Notes: generated from the letters alone by a model not told the origin. 64,000 bases of DNA from Pseudomonas wuhanensis (GCF_030687395.1 NZ_CP117430.1:3534001-3598000); one strand, 5' to 3'; numbered from the stretch's first letter, positions 34,750 through 42,737 are shown. Numbers and translations are program-made.

Positions 34750-35181
34750 TTAGGGTTGGGTCAGTACGGGCAGCGAAGGTGAATCGGGCAGTTTGTCGAG
34801 CACCAGCCGGGTTTGTTCGGTGCCGCGTTCGATCACCACGGCGTCGCCGTCGATGGCCACGACTTTTACCCCTTGGCTCACGCGCTCACCCACCAGAAAG
34901 CTGCGCGGCGGGCCGTCGTTGAGGCTGAGGATGGCCACGGCACCACGGCTGCCCGCCAGCACGCCGCCAACCTTGATATCAACCGGCGCCGGTTGGTTGG
35001 AAAACCATTGCAGGGCCGGGTTACTGGAGCGCTCGGCAATCAATTGCGGCGCCGCCTCCGGGGTTCGGGATTCGGCCCGGGTGAGCAGCAGTGACGACCA
35101 GGTGACGACGCCGGCCAGGGTCGCCAGCAAGGCAACGGCCTGCACGCACTGCGCCGGGGAAAACCGATCGGTGAACGACAT
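34750..35181 (-). CDS. hxcP: Type II secretion GspC-like protein (HxcP), minimal form
   Basis: A 143-aa bitopic protein linking the inner-membrane platform to the secretin. It has one membrane helix (VQAVALLATLAGVVTWSSLLL) followed by an HR domain (APVDIKVGGVLAGSRGAVAILSLND, cited here by IKVGGVLAG and AVAILSLND; then SFLVGERVSQGVKVVAIDGD). It ends shortly after, so the PDZ or coiled-coil domain found in longer GspC proteins is missing. AAGGAG precedes the ATG. It is alone on the minus strand and divergent from hxcU. Confidence 0.9.
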   Translation of the reverse strand: MSFTDRFSPAQCVQAVALLATLAGVVTWSSLLLTRAESRTPEAAPQLIAERSSNPALQWFSNQPAPVDIKVGGVLAGSRGAVAILSLNDGPPRSFLVGERVSQGVKVVAIDGDAVVIERGTEQTRLVLDKLPDSPSLPVLTQP

Positions 35182-35301
35182 GGGCTGAATCTCCTTTTAG
35201 TCCCTGCCCTGAGCCTACCGCTTAATTCTCACGTTTTTATTTCACACACCCATCATCTTTGCCGTGCAGGATAAAAACCGACGCAAAGGAGCGCGCAGTC
35301 G

Positions 35302-35754
35302 ATGAATGGCTTCAAACAACAGGGCTTTACCCTGATCGAGTTGATGGTGGTCTTGGTGATCATCGGCATCGCCAGCGCGGCGATCAGCCTGAGCATCAAA
35401 CCGGACCCGTTGCACTTGCTGCGCAAGGACGCGGAGCGTGTGGCGCAACTGCTCCAGGTGGCGCAAGCCGAAGCCCGGGCCGATGGGCGGCCGATCACTT
35501 GGCTGGCCGACGCCAAGGGTTTTCGTTTCAGTCGCCACAATGACCAGGACAAAGGCTTCGATCACTTCAACAACGACCCACAACTGCGCCCTCGCCCTTG
35601 GCAGACGCCGGGGATGGAGGTGCGCGTGGAGCCCAGGCAAAAAGTCGTGCTGAACGCAGAATGGATCAACCCGCCCTTGCAGCTGAAGCTGTCGGACGGG
35701 CTCAACAGCATCAACGTACAACGCAATGCCGCCGGCCAGGTGAGCGTCCAATGA
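35302..35754 (+). CDS. hxcU: Type II secretion minor pseudopilin GspH (HxcU)
   Basis: A 150-aa minor pseudopilin. It has a very short leader (MNGFKQQG) and mature helix FTLIELMVVLVIIGIASAAI with Glu5, followed by a small beta-rich domain (VAQLLQVAQAEARADGRPIT, the usual GspH helix, then GFRFSRHN). GGAG lies about 10 bases before the ATG. It overlaps hxcW by the ATGA tetranucleotide. The 120-base region upstream is shared with hxcP and should hold both promoters. Confidence 0.94.
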   Translation: MNGFKQQGFTLIELMVVLVIIGIASAAISLSIKPDPLHLLRKDAERVAQLLQVAQAEARADGRPITWLADAKGFRFSRHNDQDKGFDHFNNDPQLRPRPWQTPGMEVRVEPRQKVVLNAEWINPPLQLKLSDGLNSINVQRNAAGQVSVQ

Positions 35755-36359
35755 AAGCCCAACAAGGTTTTACCCTGATCGAAGTGATGGTGGCGATCAT
35801 GCTGATGGCCGTGGTCAGCCTGATTGCCTGGCGCGGCCTGGACAGCGTCACCCGCGCCGACGCTCATTTGCAGGCCAGCACCGAACAGACCGAAGCCCTG
35901 CTGCGGGCGCTGAACCAGCTGGAGCGCGACGTCGCGATGCGCGCCAGCATCGAGCTCTCCGAACCGGCCAAACCCGGGGTAGACGACGAACCGCCCAGCG
36001 CCCCGCCCGCGCTGACCGTGCGCAGCACCGATGGCAAAGGCTTTCGTCTGGACGTGATCCGCGTCGCGCCCAACCAGAATGGCGAATTGCAGCGCGTGCG
36101 CTGGTGGCTCAAGGGTGACACGCTCTACCGGGCTCAGGCGCCGTCGCGCAGTCAGTATCCGCTGCCGGCTCCCACCGGTGGAGTGGCCATACTCAATGAC
36201 GTCAGCGAAGCCACGTTGCGGGTGTGGGAGGTGGATAAGGGCTGGAGGAAACTGAGCGGTAACCGGCGGGAGAATCCGCTGGGGATCGAGGTCAGTTTGA
36301 CGCGGCAGACGCCCCAAGGGGTTGAGCAGTATCGGCAGGTGCTGGGGCCGTTGGAGTGA
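35751..36359 (+). CDS. hxcW: Type II secretion minor pseudopilin GspJ (HxcW)
   Basis: A 202-aa minor pseudopilin of the tip complex. The leader MKAQQG precedes the mature helix FTLIEVMVAIMLMAVVSLIA with Glu5. The GspJ-type domain has LLRALNQLERDVAMR and VRWWLKGDTLYR, where the WW-x-LxGxxLYR pattern is typical. The ATG at 35751 lies in an ATGA overlap with the hxcU stop; the same frame is open further upstream but that part is inside hxcU. It completes the set of five pseudopilins (G, H, I, J, K). Confidence 0.94.
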   Translation: MKAQQGFTLIEVMVAIMLMAVVSLIAWRGLDSVTRADAHLQASTEQTEALLRALNQLERDVAMRASIELSEPAKPGVDDEPPSAPPALTVRSTDGKGFRLDVIRVAPNQNGELQRVRWWLKGDTLYRAQAPSRSQYPLPAPTGGVAILNDVSEATLRVWEVDKGWRKLSGNRRENPLGIEVSLTRQTPQGVEQYRQVLGPLE

Positions 36360-36383
36360 CTCAGGAAGACCGCGTTATCGTTC

Positions 36384-36475
36384 TTCGCGAGCAAGCCCGC
36401 TCCCACAGGGTTATCGGTTAGCCGCAATATTTGCGGACAATACACATCCCCTGTGGGAGCGGGCTTGCTCGCGAA
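36384..36475. repeat. REP doublet (family B, inverted pair)
   Basis: Two near-perfect inverted copies, ending and beginning with CTCCCACAGG / CCTGTGGGAG, with about 40 bases between. They lie between the convergent hxcW and vreR genes. Confidence 0.92.
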
Positions 36476-36512
36476 GGCGTCAGTCGCAACACCCATAACC
36501 TCAGGCCAACCC

Positions 36513-37427
36513 CTAGCTGAGCACCACCACCCCACCTGGCAACTCAGTGCATTTGGCCCCATACGCATCGCGGATCAACAGCGCCACTCCCGCCAGTTGA
36601 TCCAGGTTGAAGCGTGCCTGAACCTTGCGCTTGCCCAATTCGCTGTTGAGCAACAGCAACATCCCGGGGCGGTAACGGTTGATCTCGTCGATCACCGTCG
36701 ACAGCGTGGCGTCGTTGAACACCAGTACTTGCTGACGCCAGGCAATCACCGCCGAGGTGTCTACCGCTTGCGGCATGCCGACTCGCTGGGCGTCATAGGT
36801 CAGTTGCTGGCCTGATTCCAGGCGAATGCTGCGCCCCTGCACATCCACCTGCAACGCGCCGTCCAGACAGGTAACGCATACGCTCTGATCAGTGTTGCGC
36901 AGGTTGAACCGCGCCTGGCTCGCACTCAACCACCCTGCTCCCGCCTGAACCTTGAGCGGCGCCTGAGCACGGGTCAGGACTTCGACTTCGCCGCTGACCA
37001 GTACGAAATTGGCATTGTCACGACGGTTGATCCGCGTCTGGGTATTGAGTTCCAGGCTCACGCCGTCCGCCAGATCGACCCGCCGCTGTTCGCCGACTTC
37101 CGTGATGTAGTCAGCGCCGAGCCCGGAGAAACCGCCCGGCACGGTGCCACGAATCAGCAAAAACGCCGCGGACGCCGCGATGGCGCCGCCAAGAAACGCC
37201 CGACGACCCAGGTGTCGCGGTGCCTGCAAACCTTCGGCGGCGGGTTGCAATTGCTGCCACAACAGCTTGCTTTGCTCGAATGCACGGGCGTGTTCGGGGC
37301 TTTGTGCGCACCACTGGCGCAAAGCACGAGCATCGGCGACGGTCGCACGGCCCGAGGTCAAAAGGATCAACCAGTCCTGGGCTTCGCTTTGCAGCCGGTC
37401 CTGGGGTGTCGCCTCAGGGAATGACAT
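36513..37427 (-). CDS. vreR: FecR-family anti-sigma factor (VreR-like)
   Basis: About 304 aa. The cytoplasmic N-terminal sigma-binding region has WLILLTSGRATVADARALRQW and AFEQSKLLWQQL. One membrane segment (about residues 77-97) is preceded by the twin-arginine-like RRAFLGGAIAASAAF. The periplasmic FecR domain follows (RRVDLADGVSLELNTQTRIN), then an STN-like C-terminal part (STVIDEINRYRPGMLLLLN). It would hold the VreI sigma factor until the VreA-type signal arrives. The ATG at 37427 begins MSFPEATPQ; no good ribosome site is visible and a TTG 15 bases upstream is an alternative. It follows vreI by about 50 bases. Confidence 0.92.
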   Translation of the reverse strand: MSFPEATPQDRLQSEAQDWLILLTSGRATVADARALRQWCAQSPEHARAFEQSKLLWQQLQPAAEGLQAPRHLGRRAFLGGAIAASAAFLLIRGTVPGGFSGLGADYITEVGEQRRVDLADGVSLELNTQTRINRRDNANFVLVSGEVEVLTRAQAPLKVQAGAGWLSASQARFNLRNTDQSVCVTCLDGALQVDVQGRSIRLESGQQLTYDAQRVGMPQAVDTSAVIAWRQQVLVFNDATLSTVIDEINRYRPGMLLLLNSELGKRKVQARFNLDQLAGVALLIRDAYGAKCTELPGGVVVLS

Positions 37428-37479
37428 ACGGAAGATGTTCAAGCGCGGGGGTACTCACGGATTAATCTGGACTCTTCTA

Positions 37480-38025
37480 TCAAGACGGTTTTCCCGCGCC
37501 GGGACCGAACCGCTGAATAACTTTTCTTTCCAGGCGCGCGGCGCAATGGCCCAGGGCGGCTTTGATTTCTTTCTCGACCATCCGTGTCGAAATGCCGAAA
37601 CGCTGGGAGATTTCCAGGTGCGGCGCCTCTTCCAGACGCGCGGCGATAAAGATCTTGCGCCGCCGCGCCGGCAGCTCGTACAGCGCTTTGAGCAGCGACT
37701 GAATTTCCTTCTGTCCGCCCACCACCCGTGCCGGGTCGAGCGCTTCGTCAGACACCTGCAACAGCTCCTCCACCTCACTGCCGGTCAGCAACCGGGCATC
37801 CGACTGGCGCCGGTCGGCCGCGATGTTCAGGGCCATGCGATAGAGGTAGGCATTGGGTTGCGCGATGTTCGGCGGGGCTTCCATGCGGTCAACCCGCAGG
37901 TAGGTTTCGTGCAGGACGTCGTTGGCCAGGTCCTCCGAACCGAGGCGTCTGCGCAAGCGCACCTTGAAATCGTCATAGGACGTCAGGAACAGCCTGACCA
38001 TCGAACTTTGCCCGGTGTCTTTCAT
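37480..38025 (-). CDS. vreI: ECF-family RNA polymerase sigma factor (VreI-like)
   Basis: About 181 aa. Region 2 contains MVRLFLTSYDDFKVRLRRRL and DLANDVLHETYLRVDR; region 4 contains ALYELPARRRKIFIAARLEE and the helix-turn-helix ISQRFGISTRMVEKEIKAAL. It is an iron-starvation/FecI-type ECF sigma. In P. aeruginosa VreI is reported to activate the neighbouring hxc and pdt genes under phosphate limitation. The ATG at 38025 overlaps the vreA stop as ATGA, with AAGGAG about 10 bases upstream, so its synthesis is coupled to vreA. Confidence 0.94.
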   Translation of the reverse strand: MKDTGQSSMVRLFLTSYDDFKVRLRRRLGSEDLANDVLHETYLRVDRMEAPPNIAQPNAYLYRMALNIAADRRQSDARLLTGSEVEELLQVSDEALDPARVVGGQKEIQSLLKALYELPARRRKIFIAARLEEAPHLEISQRFGISTRMVEKEIKAALGHCAARLERKVIQRFGPGAGKPS

Positions 38026-38705
38026 CCCCCGGAAACTCCTTCCCATTGTGTGCATTCCATGCGTTTTCCTGACGATTCCGGTAGCAAAAGCAGCGTGACC
38101 GGCTGGCCAAGAGAGCTAGGCGCCGGGCGTTCTATTCTGAGGTTGCGTAAACTTTCCACCAGCGCCGAGTCGCGCTGAACATCACCTGTGGAGCTGACCA
38201 GACGACTGTACTGCACCACACCGTCACGGCCGATCCACAGTTGCAACAACGCCCGAAAACTGCCCGGCCGGGTCAACGGCGAGCGGCACAAACGACGTTC
38301 GAGCGCCGTTTGAATCGCCGTCGCATAACTGCCGCCCGCAAGCGGCGCATTGTTTGCGACTGTGCCTGACACCGAGGGCACCTCGGCGACCTGCGCCACC
38401 TGCAAGGTGAAGGCATCCGCTCGGGCATACCGCGCCATCAGTCCGCTGCCACTGAGCATCAGGCTCAGCGCATCGGTAGCATTCAAGTGCCCTTTCACGG
38501 CGACCGAACGACGACCGCGAGTCAGTTGGCGATCCACGAGCACAGCCATGCCGGTGGAGCGACTGAACCGTTCAAGTGCGCTGGCCAATGCCTGGGCCGG
38601 GATGTCCAGTTCCAGCGGTGTGCGCGGATCGACCGGACCTGCGGACACTGCCGATGACATCAACCAAAACAGCAACGCCAGGCAAGCCTGGCGAACATGA
38701 GTCAT
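38022..38705 (-). CDS. vreA: Barrel-less receptor-like protein with STN and TonB-C domains (VreA-like)
   Basis: About 227 aa. A signal peptide (MTHVRQACLALLFWLMSSAVSAG) is followed by an STN signalling domain (about residues 30-100, LELDIPAQALASALERFSRS and VKGHLNATDALSLMLSGSGL). A TonB C-terminal-like domain completes it (about 130-225, SYATAIQTALERRLC and LQLWIGRDGVVQYSRLVSST). FecA-type receptors carry STN in front of a plug and barrel; both are absent here, so the protein probably signals from the periplasm. The ATG at 38705 starts the signal peptide; an open frame upstream has no support. A Pho-box-like site lies about 80 bases upstream. Confidence 0.92.
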   Translation of the reverse strand: MTHVRQACLALLFWLMSSAVSAGPVDPRTPLELDIPAQALASALERFSRSTGMAVLVDRQLTRGRRSVAVKGHLNATDALSLMLSGSGLMARYARADAFTLQVAQVAEVPSVSGTVANNAPLAGGSYATAIQTALERRLCRSPLTRPGSFRALLQLWIGRDGVVQYSRLVSSTGDVQRDSALVESLRNLRIERPAPSSLGQPVTLLLLPESSGKRMECTQWEGVSGG

Positions 38706-38785
38706 GAAAACCTGGCGCCCGTCCCTGGCTCTGCCTCGCTGCACGGCTGACGTACCCCTGAAAACCGTCATCCTGAGGGCTGTAT

Positions 38786-38803
38786 ATGAACCTGATGTGA
38801 CGG
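38786..38803 (-). promoter_or_regulatory. Candidate Pho box upstream of vreA
   Basis: On the minus strand CCGTCAC-ATCA-GGTTCAT gives two half-sites with correct 11-base spacing (6/7 and 4/7 to CTGTCAC/T). It points toward vreA and lies 81-98 bases before its ATG. PhoB control of the vre genes is established in P. aeruginosa; this exact site is inferred. Confidence 0.45.
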
Positions 38804-38896
38804 CCGGTGCAAAAAAACCATCACGCGCCGTTAAAGCGCTTTGCTCTAGACTCACGCTCCAGAGCGGCCCCTTTGTGGCCGGCCAGGAGGCCTTCA

Positions 38897-39244
38897 ATGA
38901 AACATCTGTCGAACCTAGCAGCGGGCGTGTTGCTGATGACCGGGCTGTCGCTGGCCCAGGCCGAACAACCGCCGAGTTGCGTCGAAGTGACGGTTGGTAG
39001 CTACAAGGCGCCAGACTACAACTGCCTCAGCCAGCAGATGGGCAACAACCCCGAGGGGGCTGTCGCTGCGCAGAAAAATCAGCAGTCGATGAACGTGCCT
39101 ATCAACAAGCGGCCACCCCATCAGTTGGGCCTGGCCACACCGGCCGCCACCAGCACGCGCATGGGCAATACCTTTGGCACATCGGTGAAACCGCAGCGGC
39201 CGGCACCGGCGACCGGGACTTCGCCGCTGCTCAATGGCAGGTGA
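38897..39244 (+). CDS. Small exported protein of unknown function
   Basis: A 115-aa protein with a signal peptide (MKHLSNLAAGVLLMTGLSLAQA) and a mature part with two cysteines (SCVEV and NCLSQQ) that could form a disulphide. The tail is Pro/Ala/Thr-rich and probably disordered. AGGAGG lies about 6 bases before the ATG at 38897. It is divergent from vreA and by position corresponds to PA0673 in P. aeruginosa. No family is recognised; being next to the vre unit suggests control by the same signals, which is inference. Confidence 0.8.
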   Translation: MKHLSNLAAGVLLMTGLSLAQAEQPPSCVEVTVGSYKAPDYNCLSQQMGNNPEGAVAAQKNQQSMNVPINKRPPHQLGLATPAATSTRMGNTFGTSVKPQRPAPATGTSPLLNGR

Positions 39245-39296
39245 TCAGTTATTGCATGGCAATTTCGGTAAGTTAAAAAATTTGAGCGACGAAAAT

Positions 39297-39389
39297 CCTG
39301 TGGGAGCGTGGCTTGCCCGCGAAGAATGCACCACGGTTTTTCAGGTATTACGCGTCATCGTTCTTCGCGGGCAGCCACGCTCCCACAGG
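39297..39389. repeat. REP doublet (family B variant, inverted pair)
   Basis: CCTGTGGGAGCGTGGCTTGC at 39297 and its inverted copy ending at 39389. Relative to the other family B elements it has the variant GCGTGGC core in both arms, so the two arms have co-varied. Confidence 0.9.
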
Positions 39390-39406
39390 TACTGCGTCTT
39401 AACTTA

Positions 39407-39847
39407 TCAATCACTGGGCGTTTGCCGAAAGCTCACCGCCAGGCGATTCCAGCTGTTGATGGTGCTGACGGCCACCGTCAGGTCGACCAGTTCACCTTCG
39501 CTGAACTGCTCCCTGGCCAGTGCGTAAACGTCATCTGGCACGTGGCTTTCCGAAAGCAGCGTTACCGCTTCGGTCCAGGCCAGGGCCGCCCGCTCCCGAG
39601 GGTTGAAGAAGTTGCTGTCGCGCCAGACCACGATCGCATACAGCCGGCGGTCGCTCTCGCCGAAGCGGCGCGCGTCCACCGAGTGCATGTCGGTACAGAA
39701 GGCGCAGCCATTGAGCTGCGAGGCGCGGATTCTGATCAGGTTCAGCAACGCCGGTTCGATGCTCAGGTCGCGGGTCAAGGCCTCCATGGCGATCATGGCT
39801 TTCATCGCTTTGGGGGATGCGCTGTAGTAATCCAGACGGGAGTTCAT
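39407..39847 (-). CDS. AhpD-like / carboxymuconolactone decarboxylase family protein
   Basis: A 146-aa all-helical protein of the alkylhydroperoxidase AhpD-core type. The redox centre is GCAFCTDMH, with the CxxC-x3-H pattern near residue 55. Typical flanks are MKAMIAMEALTRDL and FFNPRERAALAWTEAVTLL, and the end is VAVSTINSWNRLAVSFR. It probably works as a peroxidase-like reductase or decarboxylase, but the substrate is unknown. The ATG at 39847 (MNSRLDYYSASPKA) is chosen because family homology begins there. It is divergent from a MocR regulator 205 bases away, its likely controller. Confidence 0.9.
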   Translation of the reverse strand: MNSRLDYYSASPKAMKAMIAMEALTRDLSIEPALLNLIRIRASQLNGCAFCTDMHSVDARRFGESDRRLYAIVVWRDSNFFNPRERAALAWTEAVTLLSESHVPDDVYALAREQFSEGELVDLTVAVSTINSWNRLAVSFRQTPSD

Positions 39848-40052
39848 GGGGCGACCTCGTGGATCGGATAGGTGACTCCAAGGTAGAGCCTGTCCCCTGA
39901 ACGTCACAGGTCCAATTTGTCGAAAAAACCATGGACCGCCCGGTAGCAGGCCAATCGCAGGTTTTTCGCCCACGCAACTTCTGCGCAGGCGTTCATGCGG
40001 GTAATCTGGCGCGACGCACAGTCGCCTCAACCGCCCCAGGAGCCCCGCCGGT
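39848..40052. promoter_or_regulatory. Divergent promoter region for the AhpD-like gene and the MocR regulator
   Basis: A 205-base non-coding region between two divergent starts. It should hold both promoters and the MocR operator. I could not assign clear -35/-10 boxes or a direct-repeat operator by eye. Confidence 0.4.
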
Positions 40053-41486
40053 ATGGAACTTCATGTTGTCATCAACGGCCGCAAGGACCTGGCAGGCCAG
40101 TTGTACCGGCAACTGCGCGACGCCATTGAATCCGGCCGCCTGACAGCCGGGACGCAGCTGCCGCCCAGCCGCTTGCTGGCCGAACAACTGGGGATCTCGC
40201 GCAAGACCATTTCCGACACGTATGCGCAATTGACCTATGAGAACTTCCTTACCGGGGTGATCGGCAAAGGCACTTACGTCAATGCCCGGGCGGCGAAAAC
40301 CGTCCGCAAGCAGAGCCATTCGGAGCTGGCGAGCTTTGATGTCATCGAACGCTGGCGCAGCCTGCCGACATTCTTGCGCCACCCGACGCTGGAAGGCTCA
40401 TTGCGTTACGAGTTCATTGGTGGCGCCACCAGCAAGGGTCAGTTTCCGCAGGACGATTGGCGCCGCTGCACCTCCCATGCCTTGCGCCAGATAGCCGGTT
40501 CCAAAGGTTTCTATAGCCAGCCCGAAGGCCTGCCGGCGCTGCGCAATGCGATTGCACGGCACATCGCGTTTTCACGTGGGGTCAATTGTCAGGACGAAGA
40601 CGTGGTGGTGTGCAACGGCGCGCAACAGGCGCTGGACCTGATTTCCCGGGTGTTGACCCAACCGGGCAGCCTCGTGGCCATGGAAGACCCCGGCTACCCG
40701 CCAGCGCGCCTGTTGTTCGCAAGCCATGGCGCGACGGTGGTTGGCGTGCCGGTGGATGCGCAAGGCATTCAGGTCGAGCACATTCCCGATGGCACCCGGC
40801 TGATTTACGTCACCCCGTCCCACCAGTTCCCTTTGGGCATGCCCATGAGCCAGCCCCGCCGGGAGGCCCTGCTTGCAAGGGCCTATGAGCTGGGGGCGAT
40901 CATTATCGAAGACGATTACGACAGCGAATTCCGCTACGAAGGCCGGCCCACCGACTCGCTGCAAAACCTGGATCAGCGCGGCATCGTCGCCTACGTCGGC
41001 ACGTTCTCGAAGACCCTGTTGCCGGAGCTGCGGCTCGGTTACGCGATTTTGCCACCGGCGATTCTCGAAGCGGTGATCCGCGCCAAGCAGCTCACCGACC
41101 TGCACACCTCCACCCTGCCCCAATGGGCGCTCGCCAAGTTCATCGCCGAAGGCTGTCTGCTCAAGCACATCCGGCGCTGCCATACGATTTACGCCGGGCG
41201 CCGCGAACGGATTCTGGCGCGCATGGCGGGCGACCTTTCGCCGTGGTTTGAAGTGGTGCCGACCACAGCCGGGTTCCACATGGCGGTGCTGTGCAAGGTG
41301 CCGGTCGATATTCCATTGGTGATCGAATTGGCAAAAAAAGTCGAAGTGGGGCTCTATGCCCTGGACAGCTTTTTTTACCAGCAAACGCCGCGGGCCGGGC
41401 TTTTCCTGGGGTTCGGCGCGATCGAAACCCTGGACATCGACATCGCCCTGGACCGGTTAAGGGACATTTTGCAGCAGCTCGGCTGA
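40053..41486 (+). CDS. MocR-type transcriptional regulator (GntR DNA-binding + aminotransferase domain)
   Basis: 477 aa. The N-terminal winged helix (about residues 5-75) has GQLYRQLRDAIESGRLTAGT, LPPSRLLAEQLGISRKTISD and GKGTYVNAR. The fold-type-I aminotransferase domain follows (about 110-470), with VVCNGAQQALDLISRVL, EDPGYPPARLLF, IIEDDYDSEFRY and the PLP-lysine motif TFSKTLLPELRLGY. It would sense an amine or PLP-related effector. It is divergent from the AhpD-like gene, the usual layout for a MocR target. Full length for the family and no broken motif. Confidence 0.93.
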   Translation: MELHVVINGRKDLAGQLYRQLRDAIESGRLTAGTQLPPSRLLAEQLGISRKTISDTYAQLTYENFLTGVIGKGTYVNARAAKTVRKQSHSELASFDVIERWRSLPTFLRHPTLEGSLRYEFIGGATSKGQFPQDDWRRCTSHALRQIAGSKGFYSQPEGLPALRNAIARHIAFSRGVNCQDEDVVVCNGAQQALDLISRVLTQPGSLVAMEDPGYPPARLLFASHGATVVGVPVDAQGIQVEHIPDGTRLIYVTPSHQFPLGMPMSQPRREALLARAYELGAIIIEDDYDSEFRYEGRPTDSLQNLDQRGIVAYVGTFSKTLLPELRLGYAILPPAILEAVIRAKQLTDLHTSTLPQWALAKFIAEGCLLKHIRRCHTIYAGRRERILARMAGDLSPWFEVVPTTAGFHMAVLCKVPVDIPLVIELAKKVEVGLYALDSFFYQQTPRAGLFLGFGAIETLDIDIALDRLRDILQQLG

Positions 41487-41609
41487 GGGATTGGTCTGCG
41501 GCTTTATCCGGCGATTGGCTATTGGCGGTCTGGGGGGGCAGGCCTATCCTGATTGGGCGTTATCCCTCAATGAGCAGGATTCGTCCGGCCTGATTCAGGA
41601 GTGTGAGCA

Positions 41610-41903
41610 ATGTCCAATGAAGTGATCACCACCGTAAAGGTGCAGGCCGCCGCCGGCCGCTCGGACGAACTGGGTAAGCAACTGCAAAAGATTGTCGACA
41701 CCCTGCGCGAACTACCGGGCTGCGATTCCTATATGGTCGACCGCTGCCCCGAGGACGGCACCCGCTGGACGGTCAGCGCCCGCTGGCAATCGGAAGCGGC
41801 CATGCAATCGCATTTCAACTGCCCCCAAGTGCAAGGCTTTATCGGCCTGATCGACAGCCGACTGGCCAATGCCGTCGACTTCAACAGCTTTCCAATCGTC
41901 TGA
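41610..41903 (+). CDS. Antibiotic-biosynthesis-monooxygenase-fold protein
   Basis: A 97-aa ferredoxin-like dimeric protein of the ABM/YgiN type. Typical features are TTVKVQAAAGRSDELGKQLQ, LRELPGCDSYMVDRCPED and the RWTVSARWQSEAAMQSHF strand-helix. These small proteins can be quinol or haem-type oxygenases or simple ligand binders; no catalytic residue set is diagnostic here. It lies 123 bases downstream of the MocR gene in the same direction and may be co-transcribed or a target of it. Confidence 0.85.
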   Translation: MSNEVITTVKVQAAAGRSDELGKQLQKIVDTLRELPGCDSYMVDRCPEDGTRWTVSARWQSEAAMQSHFNCPQVQGFIGLIDSRLANAVDFNSFPIV

Positions 41904-41912
41904 CAAACACCT

Positions 41913-42043
41913 GTGGCGAGGGAGCTTGCTCCCGCTCGTCTGCGCAGCAGACGTAAATCCGGCGAACGCAGTCTGTCTGGTCCTGCGCGTCCACCGGTTT
42001 TGGGGTCGCTTCGCAACCCAGCGGGAGCAAGCTCCCTCGCCAC
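41913..42043. repeat. REP doublet (family A, inverted pair)
   Basis: GTGGCGAGGGAGCTTGCTCC at 41913, with the inverted copy ending at 42043. It lies 9 bases after the ABM stop codon. Confidence 0.92.
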
Positions 42044-42172
42044 AGTTCATCACCCCTTAGCCCTGCGCACTCTGTGATTGGTCCCCTCACCTTCCCGAAA
42101 ATTGGCCGTTTGATTGCCCGATAGCGCGGCTTACTGTGGTCCCTGACGACTCACCACCTCAGGTAATCAACC

Positions 42173-42592
42173 ATGAATGCGCTTCGTTTTTTTGCTGCTC
42201 CTCTCGCCGCCCTGACGCTGAGTGTTTCAGCCCTGGCCTTCGCCCACGACACCGCACCCCCTTCAGAAAAAATCACCGTCCTGCAGGACCAGATGCTGAA
42301 AAACGCACCCGGCAAAAAAGCCTTGATGATCGAAGTCGATTACGAGCCCGGCCAATCGTCCATCGCCCATAAACATCAGGGCACGGCCATGGCTTACGTG
42401 CTTTCGGGGGAGATCATTTCTCAGGTCAAAGGTGAAAAAGCGATCACCTACAAGGCCGGCGAGTTCTGGTACGAACCGGCGGGGTCGGAACATCTGGTCT
42501 CGAAAAACGCCAGCGCCACCCAACCCGCCAAGCTGCTGGTGTTCATGGTGTTGGCGCCGGATGAGAAAGTGTTGATTCCTTTGGAGAACTGA
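42173..42592 (+). CDS. Periplasmic cupin-domain protein
   Basis: A 139-aa protein with a signal peptide (MNALRFFAAPLAALTLSVSA ... ending AFA) and a single cupin_2 barrel. Metal-ligand positions are visible in IAHKHQGTAMAYVLSGEI (two His and a later Glu) and GSEHLVSK (His). The core ends in AKLLVFMVLAPDEKVLIPL. It may be a small metal-dependent isomerase or decarboxylase, or a binding protein; the substrate is unknown. It is a monocistronic-looking gene flanked by REP doublets. Confidence 0.88.
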   Translation: MNALRFFAAPLAALTLSVSALAFAHDTAPPSEKITVLQDQMLKNAPGKKALMIEVDYEPGQSSIAHKHQGTAMAYVLSGEIISQVKGEKAITYKAGEFWYEPAGSEHLVSKNASATQPAKLLVFMVLAPDEKVLIPLEN

Positions 42593-42616
42593 TCGCCGAG
42601 GTGATGCTGACGGCCT

Positions 42617-42707
42617 CATCGCGGGCAAGCCCGCTCCCACAGTGTCCGTGTCGTGCTCAACTCCTGAGTCACCCACAATACCTGTGGGAGCGGGCTTGCC
42701 CGCGAAG
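42617..42707. repeat. REP doublet (family B, inverted pair)
   Basis: CATCGCGGGCAAGCCCGCTC at 42617 and its inverted copy, starting CCTGTGGGAGCGG and ending at 42707. Located between the cupin gene and the gdhB terminator. Confidence 0.92.
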
Positions 42708-42737
42708 AGGCCCGCCCAGCCGCTGCAAATCTCAGAC

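Noticed and set aside
35205..35250. Pho-like repeats TTCTCAC and ATTTCAC between hxcP and hxcU
   Set aside because: Spacing is 13 bases rather than 11 and only 5 of 7 positions match in each half.
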